From the NCBI RefSeq assembly GCF_002295065.1, contig NZ_NSGG01000023.1, forward strand, positions 1 through 64,000: a stretch of 64,000 bases of DNA, read 5' to 3'. Below the pieces are notes generated by a model. The model was not told the DNA's origin. It was given only the letters and a program-made list of their open reading frames with translations, and did not search any database. Source of the stretch: Mesorhizobium sp. WSM3859 (GTDB taxonomy: Bacteria > Pseudomonadota > Alphaproteobacteria > Rhizobiales > Rhizobiaceae). This document shows positions 44,211 through 51,541 of this stretch, in pieces; the first letter of the stretch is position 1; the number at the start of each line of letters is the position of its first letter. Made by a program: the position numbers and the translations under genes.

Positions 44211-44253
44211 CGCGAGGCCGCCTCTCTCTGCTTTCGTCCGAAGGCTTCACCGA

Positions 44254-44362
44254 CCTAAAGCGCGTCGCGATCTTTCGGGTTCGCTCCATGCGCCTTAGTC
44301 TTTGGTTTTACGCATGTCTTTATCCCGAAACCGGTTCCCACTTTCGGGAGACAAGCTTTAGG
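44254..44362. repeat. Right copy of the ~105 bp inverted repeat flanking the MmgR-like sRNA
   Basis: It is the reverse complement of 43951-44060 with scattered mismatches: CTAAAGCGCGTCGCGA, TTCGCTCCATGCGC, CGCATGTCTTTATCCCGAAA and CTTTCGGGAGACAAGCTTTA. Confidence 0.9.
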
Positions 44363-44440
44363 TGCGCCATGGCTAATATGGCTTGCTGGATATAAACTTC
44401 ACCGAGTCGGGTCCACAGAGGCATTGGGAGGGACAACAGA

Positions 44441-44848
44441 ATGCCACGCGTATCGGAACTCTTCTTCAAGACGGCCATCGTCTTTCTCATCCTGGGCATC
44501 GCCGCCGGGCTGCAGATGGCGATTTCGGGCGATCACGGCGCCTTCCCGGCGCATGCCCACATCAACCTTCTTGGCTGGGTCACCAGCGCCATCTTCGGCG
44601 GCTACTATGCGCTCAACCCGGCCAAGGCCGAGCGCCGCATCGCCATGATCCATTACGGCCTCTATACGGTCGGCATCGTGATCATGCTGCCGGCGCTCTA
44701 CTGGATGCTGGCGGCAGGCCATCCGGAGATCGAGCCGGTCGTGGCGATAGGCTCGCTGATCGTCGCCGCTGCGGTGCTGGTCTTTGGCTTCGTCGTCTTC
44801 TCGTCGTCGGAGACGGTGCGCTCCGCCTCACCAGCCACAGCGCGCTAG
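44441..44848 (+). CDS. Hypothetical four-span membrane protein
   Basis: This 135-residue protein has four hydrophobic segments. It carries HAHINLLGWVTSAIFGGYYAL, which resembles the His-rich helix of haem-copper oxidase relatives (HxHxxxxGW). Only this motif hints at haem or metal; no complete oxidase domain is present. ATG 44441 is the clear start. Confidence 0.7.
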   Translation: MPRVSELFFKTAIVFLILGIAAGLQMAISGDHGAFPAHAHINLLGWVTSAIFGGYYALNPAKAERRIAMIHYGLYTVGIVIMLPALYWMLAAGHPEIEPVVAIGSLIVAAAVLVFGFVVFSSSETVRSASPATAR

Positions 44849-44898
44849 CTTGCGGTTGAGCAGCGGCTTCAGCCTGGACGGGCTGGAGCCTCCGCCGG

Positions 44899-45264
44899 CT
44901 AAGGCAACAGCTTCGGAAACAACAGCGAAATGACAGCCTGGATGATGCCGTCGCGCTCGAACGGGCCAGGCAATTCCGCGGGCGAGGCGGCGCCCTCGTT
45001 CGACTTGGCCTCGTCGGTCACGCGGGCCTCGCCATGCACCAGCCACAGCACCGCCGCGAAGTAGCCCGCCTGCAGAATAACCGCGGCAAGGACCGTCCAG
45101 CCCAATGCCGCCCAGACCGATCCGGTGGACGCAAATGTCCAGCCGAGGATCACCAGAAGCGTCGCCGCCATTCCCACAAGAAACTGCGGAAAATACATTT
45201 GCCCAACCGAGCGCCGCGACCATTTCCAGCCGTCGACGACCTCGCCCATGTCTCTACCCGTCAT
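44899..45264 (-). CDS. Exopolysaccharide production repressor-like protein (ExoX/SyrA-like)
   Basis: This ~121-residue protein contains YFPQFLVGMAATLLVILGW and SVWAALGWTVLAAVILQAGYF then AAVLWLVHGEAR, two membrane helices in the layout of the ExoX/SyrA-type exopolysaccharide repressors of rhizobia. Those proteins dampen exopolysaccharide synthesis at the membrane. Start at 45264 (MTGRDMGE) rather than 45510, whose extra sequence is not protein-like. A C-terminal extension of ~40 residues is unusual. The match is from the helix pattern. Confidence 0.6.
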   Translation of the reverse strand: MTGRDMGEVVDGWKWSRRSVGQMYFPQFLVGMAATLLVILGWTFASTGSVWAALGWTVLAAVILQAGYFAAVLWLVHGEARVTDEAKSNEGAASPAELPGPFERDGIIQAVISLLFPKLLP

Positions 45265-45375
45265 GACCCTTGCACCTTTTCCGGGTGGACCGCAAGCCGA
45301 ACAATCTGCGCGGCGGCCAGGTCGCACCATCGTCCGCCCCCGACAGGGACCAAGGATGCAGGACTTCCGTGCAAC

Positions 45376-45401
45376 AACCGACAATTGCGCGGGATCGTTC
45401 C
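45376..45401 (-). promoter_or_regulatory. Candidate EcfG-type promoter of the ExoX-like gene
   Basis: On the minus strand GGAAC and GGTT are spaced by 17 bp, about 110 bp above the ExoX-like start. Confidence 0.35.
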
Positions 45402-45498
45402 ATGGGCCTGCACATTCAAGCGACGCCTTATGGAGCGCGATGGAGCGCGCCGGCGGCCGCGCCGGCTTATTTCTAGGCCGCGACGGCACTTGAACGAA

Positions 45499-45522
45499 AA
45501 AGGCCCGCATCGGCGGGCCTTT
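45499..45522 (-). terminator. Terminator of the large DUF1236 gene
   Basis: AAAGGCCCGC, loop ATCG and GCGGGCCTTT form a perfect 10 bp stem. It reads as a terminator in both directions; on the minus strand it follows the DUF1236 stop by ~22 bp. Confidence 0.85.
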
Positions 45523-45544
45523 CTTCTCTTAGTGCTGGTCCCCG

Positions 45545-46438
45545 TCAGGTCAGGATCAGGACGATCTTGTAAGTGTCGGGGTCGACGATGACGATACGCC
45601 CGTCGGCCAGCACGAAATAGTCATAGGATTCATAGGCAGGCACGATCTTGACGATGCGGGCCGGCAGGCGGTGCAGCCGCACCTTATGCCGCGGCACCTC
45701 GATGCCGACCGAAATGTCGAAGCTGACGTCGCGGACCGGTTCCACCCTGGTCTCGTGGATGATCTGCGTGATCTGCGTCCTCTGCTCGACGGTCACGTTG
45801 TTGATCGAAGCCGTCTTGTCCTGGTCGGTCTGGACGGTGGTGTTGCCCTGGGCATTCTGCTCGGTCTTCGTGCCGGTGTTGGTCTGAGCGTTCTGCTCGG
45901 TCTGCATCTTGGTAGTATCCTGAGCATTCTGCTCGGTGGTGGCGCCGACCTTGCCCTGGGCCTGCTGCTTCTTCTTCAGCTGCGTGTTGTCCTGGGCATT
46001 CTGGTCGGTCTTGGTGCCGGTGTTGGTCTGAGCGTTCTGCTCGGTCTGCATCTTGGTATTACCCTGAGCGTTCTGCTCGGTGGTCGCGCCGGCCTTGCCC
46101 TGGGCCTGCTGTTTCTTCTTGAGCTGCGTGTTGTCCTCGGCGTTCTGGTCGGTCTTGGTGCCGGCCTGGCCCTGGGCCTGCTCATCGGTCTTCATCTTGG
46201 CCTTGCCCTGAGCCTGTTCCTGCGTGTTGGCGCCGGCCTTGCCCTGGGCGTTCATCTCGGTCTTCGATTTCGTCTCGCCCTGGGCCTGACCGCCTGCCTT
46301 GCCGCCCTTCTGGCAATCGGCCGTGCCGGCCGCGCAATTGTTGTCGCCGCCGCTTGGCTGCGCCGATTCAGTCTGCGCCATCGCGGCGCCGCAACTCACA
46401 CTGAGCGCAATCATGCTCGTGATCAGCAGATGTTTCAT
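45545..46438 (-). CDS. DUF1236 protein with ~12-residue tandem repeats
   Basis: This ~297-residue protein has a signal peptide (MKHLLITSMIALSVSCGAAMAQ). About twelve imbricated repeats of 12 residues follow (such as NAQGNTKMQTEQ, NAQTNTGTKTDQ, NAQDNTQLKKKQ, QAQGKAGATTEQ). The last eight form two 48-residue super-repeats. The C-terminal ~80 residues are a DUF1236 domain (VPRHKVRLHRLP, YDYFVLADGRIVIVDPDTYKIV). DUF1236 proteins are small envelope proteins common in rhizobia. ATG 46438 is used because it starts the signal peptide. Two more DUF1236 genes lie within 2 kb. Confidence 0.85.
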   Translation of the reverse strand: MKHLLITSMIALSVSCGAAMAQTESAQPSGGDNNCAAGTADCQKGGKAGGQAQGETKSKTEMNAQGKAGANTQEQAQGKAKMKTDEQAQGQAGTKTDQNAEDNTQLKKKQQAQGKAGATTEQNAQGNTKMQTEQNAQTNTGTKTDQNAQDNTQLKKKQQAQGKVGATTEQNAQDTTKMQTEQNAQTNTGTKTEQNAQGNTTVQTDQDKTASINNVTVEQRTQITQIIHETRVEPVRDVSFDISVGIEVPRHKVRLHRLPARIVKIVPAYESYDYFVLADGRIVIVDPDTYKIVLILT

Positions 46439-46477
46439 TGGATTTCTCCTCGAAAAAGTCGGTCCCTTCGCATGGGT

Positions 46478-46502
46478 AACCCCGCCCGAAACGCATTGTT
46501 CC
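46478..46502 (-). promoter_or_regulatory. Candidate EcfG-type promoter of the large DUF1236 gene
   Basis: On the minus strand GGAAC and GGTT are spaced by 16 bp, 40 bp above the start. One base differs from the CGTT consensus. Confidence 0.5.
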
Positions 46503-46584
46503 GAAATTGCAGCAAGGGCGAAAAGGATGGTTTTGCGGAACAAAGCGGCATCGATTTTTGCAAGGCGCCGGGTCAAATTTCGCA

Positions 46585-46609
46585 GGAACAACGCCAGGCG
46601 ATTGGCGTT
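46585..46609 (+). promoter_or_regulatory. EcfG-type promoter of the second DUF1236 gene
   Basis: GGAAC and CGTT are spaced by 16 bp, an exact consensus match, about 80 bp above the start at 46688. Confidence 0.65.
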
Positions 46610-46687
46610 ACGACAATGCCGACCCGCTGTGGAATCGCAGGCGCAGCATCAAGGCGTTTTGAGCCATCCACATAGGAGAGACTAACA

Positions 46688-46987
46688 ATGAAAATGCACA
46701 TCACCTCCGCCGCCGCCGGCTTGCTGCTTCTTGCCGGCATTGGCGCCGCTGCCGCGCAGGATGTCGTCATCGCGCCGGAGCAGGAAACCGTCATCAAGGA
46801 ATATGTCCACAAGCAGCCGCTGGCTTCGGTGAAGGTTCCGGGCGTCGAGTTGAACATCGGCAGCACGCTTCCCGACACGGTCGAACTGCATGAGGTGCCG
46901 AACGTCAATTACCGTTACGTTGTTGTCGACAACCGGACGGTCATAGTCGACCCCGGCACGCGCAAGATCGTCAAGGTGATCGAATAG
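46688..46987 (+). CDS. DUF1236 domain protein
   Basis: This 99-residue protein has a signal peptide (MKMHITSAAAGLLLLAGIGAAAA). The DUF1236 core includes EQETVIKEYVHKQPLASVKV, STLPDTVELHEVPNVNYRY and VVDNRTVIVDPGTRKIVKVIE. It is close to the 48222 copy (same length, same order), and both have exact EcfG-type promoters. A hairpin (ATGGCCCG/CGGGCCAT) at ~47023-47050 follows. Confidence 0.88.
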   Translation: MKMHITSAAAGLLLLAGIGAAAAQDVVIAPEQETVIKEYVHKQPLASVKVPGVELNIGSTLPDTVELHEVPNVNYRYVVVDNRTVIVDPGTRKIVKVIE

Positions 46988-47081
46988 TCGTAATCGAATA
47001 ATCGATACCGTGCCGCAATCAGATGGCCCGTCGTTCTGCGGCGGGCCATTAACCGATTATTATTTGTTACCATATGCTAAT

Positions 47082-47106
47082 GGAACCTTACCGCCGCGCT
47101 TGAGTT
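47082..47106 (+). promoter_or_regulatory. Weak EcfG-like site upstream of the 47214 gene
   Basis: GGAAC and AGTT are spaced by 16 bp. The -10 element lacks the usual first C or G, so this is a weak candidate. Confidence 0.25.
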
Positions 47107-47213
47107 AGCGGCTCTGGGTTCACGCTGTCTCAGAGACAACACAAATCGATGGCAGGGTGGAGATTCGGGCGGCGGCGAAGGTACGGGCGGGGTCAAGGAG
47201 GAGTTTGACCAAC

Positions 47214-47435
47214 ATGTCGAAACGAGAAGTCGGAACATCCCGTTCGCTCGGGATGCGCGTCGCCGAGCTCAAAGCCAGGATGCGCGACGCCCGGATCACC
47301 GAGCATGAGATGAAGACCTTCCAGAAGGTCGCGGCCATCATGGGGGGCGCCGAGGGCTCCCTACGCATCGAAGCGGACGACCTGATCGCCGCGTCCTTCG
47401 TCACCGAGGCGCTGGGCGAGTCGGCGCCGACCTGA
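47214..47435 (+). CDS. Small conserved hypothetical protein, paralogue of 6958-7140
   Basis: This 73-residue protein carries RVAELKARMRDARITEHEM then KTFQKVAAIMGGAEGSL and IEADDLIAASFVTE. This aligns with the 60-residue protein at 6958 along its whole length. ATG 47214 follows CAAGGAGGAGTTTGACC. Function unknown. Confidence 0.75.
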   Translation: MSKREVGTSRSLGMRVAELKARMRDARITEHEMKTFQKVAAIMGGAEGSLRIEADDLIAASFVTEALGESAPT

Positions 47436-47582
47436 CCGCGCGGCCACCAGCCGAAAGATCCCCGATCGATCCAGTCGACCGCCAGCCGCCAGGCGGCGGT
47501 CCGCGGGCGCCAGGCGGACCGCTCGTCGGGTATTTCGTCGGCCAGATCCTGAAAGCTGCAGGCAACGCCAACGCGGCGGCCG

Positions 47583-47930
47583 TCAGTGCGCCGGCCGCTG
47601 CTGCGCCCGGCTTTCGCGTGCCCGGTTGCGTCTGATCTTCGCCTCGCGCAGCACCGCGACCGGATCGGCCCCGGTCCACTCGATCCCCGCCTTCTTCGCA
47701 AAGGCCAGGAACGCCTGGCGCGCCTTGTCGAGATCGATCTCTCCGGCCCGCGCCGCCTCGCAGGCGTGCAGCGCCGTTGCGTGGCTCTCGCCCCGCGAGG
47801 CCGGCGGCCATTCCTTGAGGAAATTCTGCATCCCGGTGAGCGTGGCGATCTCGCGCTTGAACCCGGCGCCGACGGCGATCGCCACGGGGGCGCGAAGTTC
47901 GATGTCGCTTCTGATGTAACCTTCTTGCAT
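47583..47930 (-). CDS. DUF982 domain protein
   Basis: This 115-residue protein has the DUF982 pattern: VAIAVGAGFKREIATLTGM, then FLKEWPPASRG, HATALHACEAARAGEIDLDKARQAFLAFAKKAGI. DUF982 proteins are common, often multicopy, in rhizobia and of unknown function. The Arg-rich tail (IRRNRARESRAQQRPAH) is variable. Confidence 0.85.
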   Translation of the reverse strand: MQEGYIRSDIELRAPVAIAVGAGFKREIATLTGMQNFLKEWPPASRGESHATALHACEAARAGEIDLDKARQAFLAFAKKAGIEWTGADPVAVLREAKIRRNRARESRAQQRPAH

Positions 47931-48031
47931 GACGGCGGCGCCCTTTGGATTTCAAAGTCTTGGGGAGTTTCAATGCCTTCCAATGCAGAGCCGATGCGAA
48001 GGTTCCGCCACATCAATTAGTCGTCGCTGAC

Positions 48032-48056
48032 GGAACAACACCTCGCCGGGGACGTT
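48032..48056 (+). promoter_or_regulatory. EcfG-type promoter of the third DUF1236 gene
   Basis: GGAAC and CGTT are spaced by 16 bp, an exact consensus match, about 165 bp above the start at 48222. Three direct repeats lie between. Confidence 0.6.
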
Positions 48057-48125
48057 TGCCCCGGGAGCTCAACTATTCGACTTGCCGATGTTTCCGCCCC
48101 CGCGGAGGCAGGGCGGAGCTCGCCA

Positions 48126-48204
48126 ACACGCGATCCGAAGGATTGTCGTGAGTACGCGATCCGAAGGTCGTCGTGAACACGCGATCCAAGGATCGTCGTG
48201 AACG
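48126..48204 (+). repeat. Three direct repeats in the leader of the third DUF1236 gene
   Basis: The unit of ~26 bp contains ACGCGATCC(G)AAGG(A)T then GTCGTGA. It occurs at ~48126, ~48154 and ~48179. Each copy holds the inverted pair CGATCC/GGATCG or a variant. They lie between the EcfG-type promoter and the start codon. Confidence 0.8.
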
Positions 48205-48221
48205 CAAACAGGAGAGAAACG

Positions 48222-48521
48222 ATGAAAAACACCCTCATTCCAGCTGTCGCCGGCCTGGCTCTGATGGCCGGCATCGGCGTCGCGGCCGCGGACGAGGTGA
48301 TCGTCACCCCCGAGCAGCAGACCGTGGTCAAGGAATATGTCCACAAGCACCCGATCGCCTCGGTCAACGTGCTTGGCCTGGAGCTCGGCGTCGGCTCGAC
48401 CGTGCCTGACACCGTCGAGTTGCAGACGGTTCCGGACGTGCAGTATCGTTATGCGGTCGTCAACGACCACACGGTGCTGATCGATCCTGGCACGCGTCGC
48501 GTCGTCCAGGTGATCCAGTAA
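48222..48521 (+). CDS. DUF1236 domain protein
   Basis: This 99-residue paralogue of the 46688 gene has a signal peptide (MKNTLIPAVAGLALMAGIGVAAA), EQQTVVKEYVHKHPIASVNV, STVPDTVELQTVPDVQYRY and VVNDHTVLIDPGTRRVVQVIQ. ATG 48222 follows CAGGAGAGAAACG. A terminator follows. Confidence 0.88.
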   Translation: MKNTLIPAVAGLALMAGIGVAAADEVIVTPEQQTVVKEYVHKHPIASVNVLGLELGVGSTVPDTVELQTVPDVQYRYAVVNDHTVLIDPGTRRVVQVIQ

Positions 48522-48533
48522 CATTTAGTTCCG

Positions 48534-48582
48534 AAGAGCCCGATCCTTGGCCGAGCTTCGGTGAGGGATCGGGCTCTTCTCG
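48534..48582 (+). terminator. Terminator-like hairpin
   Basis: AGAGCCCGATCC and GGATCGGGCTCT form a ~12 bp stem around ~20 nt that can itself pair (GGCCGAGCTTCGGT). TTCTC follows, a weak U-tract. Confidence 0.7.
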
Positions 48583-48648
48583 CATCGGGGCACAAGGCCT
48601 AGAATAGGCAGCGGTTTGGGAGGCAACGAAGCGGAAGGAGTCGTTGCC

Positions 48649-48858
48649 ATGCATCATCCACATGTCGAATCACCAAGTATCGCCGCCATGGTCGACAAGC
48701 TGCTGGCCGAGCACAGGACTGGCCTGCTGACCATGCAAGAGGCAATTGCCCTGCTGCGGAAGCGCACGGGGACCGACCGCTCTGACGCGGATTTAGCCGG
48801 ACTGATCGCAAAGAAGGCAGCGCATCTGGGCATCGCGGTCGTCGTCGACGGACACTGA
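48649..48858 (+). CDS. Small hypothetical protein
   Basis: This 69-residue protein contains SIAAMVDKLLAEHRTGLLTM and RSDADLAGLIAKKAAHLGIAV. ATG 48649 follows GGAAGGAGTCGTTGCC. The pattern resembles the short ANTAR-like or DUF helical pairs of rhizobia, but no family is firm. Confidence 0.6.
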   Translation: MHHPHVESPSIAAMVDKLLAEHRTGLLTMQEAIALLRKRTGTDRSDADLAGLIAKKAAHLGIAVVVDGH

Positions 48859-48966
48859 GCGAATTTGCCGTCTAAGTCGGTCGCATCTGCTTGATACCGA
48901 AGACGCCGCGTGAAAATTCCGCTACTGTTCTCGCCGGGGAACCCGTCCCAACATCAGGAGGCGACA

Positions 48967-49218
48967 GTGACGGACGACAGGCACGAACGTATTCGCCAGC
49001 GCGCGCACGAACTCTGGGAGCAGGCCGGCCGGCCCGAAGGTGCTCATATGGAGCATTGGGAACAGGCGGCCGCTGAGATCGACGCGGCAGGCAAGCCGAA
49101 GAAAGCTCCCAAGAAGGCAGCTGCCGCCAAGGTCGAGAAGCCGAAAGCCGCCAAGGCGGAAAAGCCCGCCAAGGCCCCCGCCAAGGCAAAGGCGGCCAAA
49201 CCGAAAGCCAAGGCCTGA
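48967..49218 (+). CDS. DUF2934 protein with Lys/Ala-rich tail
   Basis: This 83-residue protein starts at GTG 48967 behind AGGAGGCGACA. Its first ~40 residues are DUF2934 (HERIRQRAHELWEQAGRPEG, HWEQAAAEID). The rest is a Lys/Ala/Pro repeat tail (KKAPKKAAAAKVEKPKAAKA) like histone H1, suggesting DNA contact. Function unproven. Confidence 0.82.
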   Translation: MTDDRHERIRQRAHELWEQAGRPEGAHMEHWEQAAAEIDAAGKPKKAPKKAAAAKVEKPKAAKAEKPAKAPAKAKAAKPKAKA

Positions 49219-49425
49219 AGCTCCGGCGGCGCGCCGCCGCCGGCTCATCCCGACAACGATCTCCGACAACGACCGGACGTGGCTGGCCCACGCCCGGCGG
49301 TTTGTGATGGCTCCCGTTAAAGGCGCGCCGCCCATGTCGACGACATCGACAACCGCATCACCCGCGCCAATGCGGGGCTGCAGCTGGTAGGAAGATCAAG
49401 AAGAGGAAGGCGTGCCGCCGAACCG

Positions 49426-49635
49426 CTAGCGCCCTCCCTGCTTGCTGGCGTATTGCGCGACAGCGCAGAGAAGGGCAAGCGCCGCGGTATCGCAGGCGGC
49501 CCGCGACGGCGATGGGCCCTTGGCGAAAAGCACCGCATCCGCGACCGGAACCGTCAGTCCGTGCTTTCTGGCAAATGAGGTGATTTCGTAGGGCTGATCC
49601 TCGGGCAGTGCGCCGATGTCGATTTGCGGTTGCAT
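49426..49635 (-). CDS. Small hypothetical protein (DUF3606-like)
   Basis: This 69-residue protein contains ALPEDQPYEITSFARKHGLT and VADAVLFAKGPSPSRAACD. The order recalls DUF3606 (acidic start, helix, FG(V/L)xxxxL), but the match is loose. ATG 49635 follows CCAGGGAGGAACACGTTTG. Confidence 0.6.
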   Translation of the reverse strand: MQPQIDIGALPEDQPYEITSFARKHGLTVPVADAVLFAKGPSPSRAACDTAALALLCAVAQYASKQGGR

Positions 49636-49795
49636 CAAACGTGTTCCTCCCTGGTATGCGTCTAGTCCCTCCTTCGCCTGGGAGGAATTAACGCCCGTCC
49701 ACTCACCCGCGTCCACCAATTGGCGATTGTGTGAAACGATGCATTTGCCGGGGCGGCGAGCCAAGGGTTGCAGAGGCTGGCTGGAGGGCGGAAGT

Positions 49796-49983
49796 GCGCC
49801 CCTTCTCCCCTTGTGGGAGAAGGTGGATCGGCGTGTAGCGCCGAGACGGATGAGGGGTGTTCCAGCTTGACGGCGACTTTCGTCACCGCAGGCATATAGT
49901 GCTAGATCTTCGGCGCCTCACCAGCACCCCGCATCCGACCTCGCTTCGCGAGCCCACCTTCTCCTATAAGGGGAAAAGGGGCG
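49796..49983. repeat. Palindromic/MITE-like element
   Basis: The ends GCGCCCCTTCTCCCC and GGGGAAAAGGGGCG are inverted copies, with inner blocks TGGGAGAAGGTGG and CCACCTTCTCCTA. The sequence CATCCGACCTCGCTTCGCGA lies inside. It touches the stop codon of the following minus-strand gene. Confidence 0.85.
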
Positions 49984-49988
49984 TTAGA

Positions 49989-50333
49989 TCACCACGCATC
50001 GCTCGACCTGGCGAACCTCACGCCCGCCGCGATCATCGCGCTTTCGCACTCGCTGATCAGCCTGAGGTTTCGCAGATATCGCGCCAGCGTTTCCGGCAGC
50101 CAGGCGGCGCAGGCTTCGACATAGGCGCGGCCGTGCACCAGCGTGCCGGTCGAAAGCCGCTCGTCCTTCTCGGCGATCACTTTCAGATATTGCCGGATGA
50201 AGCGGATGTCGTCGGCGATGTCTTGGCTCGCCATGCGCCAGGATCCGGCGAGGCGTTCGCGCTCGGCGAGCGGCAGCGGCGACAGCAAGGGGCGGGAGAG
50301 GTCGGCAAAAGCGGCATGGTTGGCGGTGTTCAA
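49989..50333 (-). CDS. Small hypothetical protein behind prophage-type operators
   Basis: This ~114-residue protein probably begins at TTG 50333 (GAGGG seven bases upstream). The frame above contains the operators and no similarity. It is helical: AAFADLSRPLLSPLPLAERER, ASQDIADDIRFIRQYLKVIA, AYVEACAAWLPETLARYLRNL. I do not recognise a family. Two palindromes TCGTAC-N5-GTACGA lie 23-74 bp upstream. The same operator controls the CI/Cro-like pair at 61 kb, so this gene may be repressed by that regulator. Confidence 0.6.
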   Translation of the reverse strand: MNTANHAAFADLSRPLLSPLPLAERERLAGSWRMASQDIADDIRFIRQYLKVIAEKDERLSTGTLVHGRAYVEACAAWLPETLARYLRNLRLISECESAMIAAGVRFARSSDAW

Positions 50334-50355
50334 GCAGATTCCCTCAAAGGAAGTA

Positions 50356-50407
50356 TCGTACTTTATGTACGAAACTCGGTCAAGCGAATTTCGTACAATT
50401 TGAACGA
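50356..50407. promoter_or_regulatory. Two operators TCGTAC-N5-GTACGA
   Basis: The first site, 50356-50372, is a perfect inverted repeat (TCGTAC TTTAT GTACGA). The second, 50391-50407 (TCGTAC AATTT GAACGA), has one mismatch. Their centres are 35 bp apart. The second matches the site at 61165-61181 over TCGTACAAT...ACGATA in orientation-reversed form. Confidence 0.8.
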
Positions 50408-50430
50408 TATGCTTCGTCTTGGGGTAAAGA

Positions 50431-51519
50431 TCAAGCGATCCGCATCGGAAAGCCTTCGAGCTGCGCGCCGATTTCGCCAAGCGCCCGCCCCAAGACCGAC
50501 TGGACCATTTCATGCCTGTCCGGCTTCAGCAGGCTCAAGCCCTTCCGCAATGCGTCCCGCCAGGCATCGCCGCGCTCCCACGCTTCCGCGAAAACCAGTG
50601 CAAGGTCATCCTGTCGGCGCGTCGTATCCAGCGCCTCGACCAGCAGGCCCGCCTGATGGAGGTCCTTCTCCCGCTTCGCCGCCGCGCCTCGCTCGCGGCG
50701 GGTCGCCACGATCAGCTTGTGGACGGCGAAGCGTTCGGGCGAGGGGACAAGCACTGGCACGCCGGAGCGATGCAGCAGCACCGTCCGCACCGGATCGCGG
50801 ATCAGGAAATCGAGGAAGCGCAGCGGCTGCGCCGAGGCGCCGCCGAGCGAGGGCATCGGGCTGGCGCGATCAGCATGCTCGTCGCTGCCGCGGTTCGGGG
50901 TGAGGAACTCGATCCGGTAGCGCGAGGCGTTCTCGTACTGCGTCGTGCGGCCGGCATCGGTCCGGTGCGGGATTTCGCGAAACGTCGGGTCGACGGCCTT
51001 CAGCACGTCGATGACCGGCGGCATGCTGTCTTCCACTTCGGCCGAAACGGAATGGAACTGCGCGAAATCGGCGTCGCCTGTCTGCAGCGCGGCACCCGGC
51101 AGTCGCACGCCGAGATGCCCGGCATAGGTCTGGAAGGCGACGGTGCCCACCAGCACCGCGCGCAGCCGGAAGAGCCCCGCCTTTTCCAGCGCCTCGACGA
51201 CATCGCCGGTGAAAGTCTCGGGCGCCGTAAGGCCGGCGTCGCGCACCAGCGTTGAGACCAGCTTGCGGCGGCTCCTGAGATCGTCCTTGATCTCCCGGAA
51301 GGCCGCAACCCGCCTGGCGATCTCGGGATCCTCGGCCGGACCGACATAACGCCGCGTTTTCTCCGGGCGGGTTTCCTCGAAATACCAGTAGTCGCGGCCC
51401 TTCACCGGCACGCGCACGAAATTGCCCGCCGTCGAGAAATCCGTCTCGAAGGAAGCGTCGAGGCTGCGCTGCACCAACTCAGCGTAGAGAGTGCGGTAGG
51501 CGAGGTCGATGGTCTTCAT
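50431..51519 (-). CDS. GSU2403-family nucleotidyltransferase-fold protein
   Basis: This 362-residue protein has the nucleotidyltransferase core near residue 150 (VGTVAFQTYAGHLG, then TGDADFAQF with the DxD metal pair) and a later DFLIRDPVRTVLLHRSG and VPSPERFAVHKLIVA helix. The length and order fit the GSU2403/NTP_transf_8 family, whose targets are unknown. ATG 51519 (MKTIDLAYRTLYAELVQ) is used; the longer frame crosses the operators. Two strong palindromic operators precede it, which is unusual for a housekeeping gene. Confidence 0.82.
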   Translation of the reverse strand: MKTIDLAYRTLYAELVQRSLDASFETDFSTAGNFVRVPVKGRDYWYFEETRPEKTRRYVGPAEDPEIARRVAAFREIKDDLRSRRKLVSTLVRDAGLTAPETFTGDVVEALEKAGLFRLRAVLVGTVAFQTYAGHLGVRLPGAALQTGDADFAQFHSVSAEVEDSMPPVIDVLKAVDPTFREIPHRTDAGRTTQYENASRYRIEFLTPNRGSDEHADRASPMPSLGGASAQPLRFLDFLIRDPVRTVLLHRSGVPVLVPSPERFAVHKLIVATRRERGAAAKREKDLHQAGLLVEALDTTRRQDDLALVFAEAWERGDAWRDALRKGLSLLKPDRHEMVQSVLGRALGEIGAQLEGFPMRIA

Positions 51520-51541
51520 GGGCGCTGTCGGTTCATGGGCG

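Noticed and set aside
45700..46300. CRISPR-like regular repeats
   Set aside because: The repeats are codon-level repeats of a protein (12-residue units) without unique spacers and in an open reading frame.
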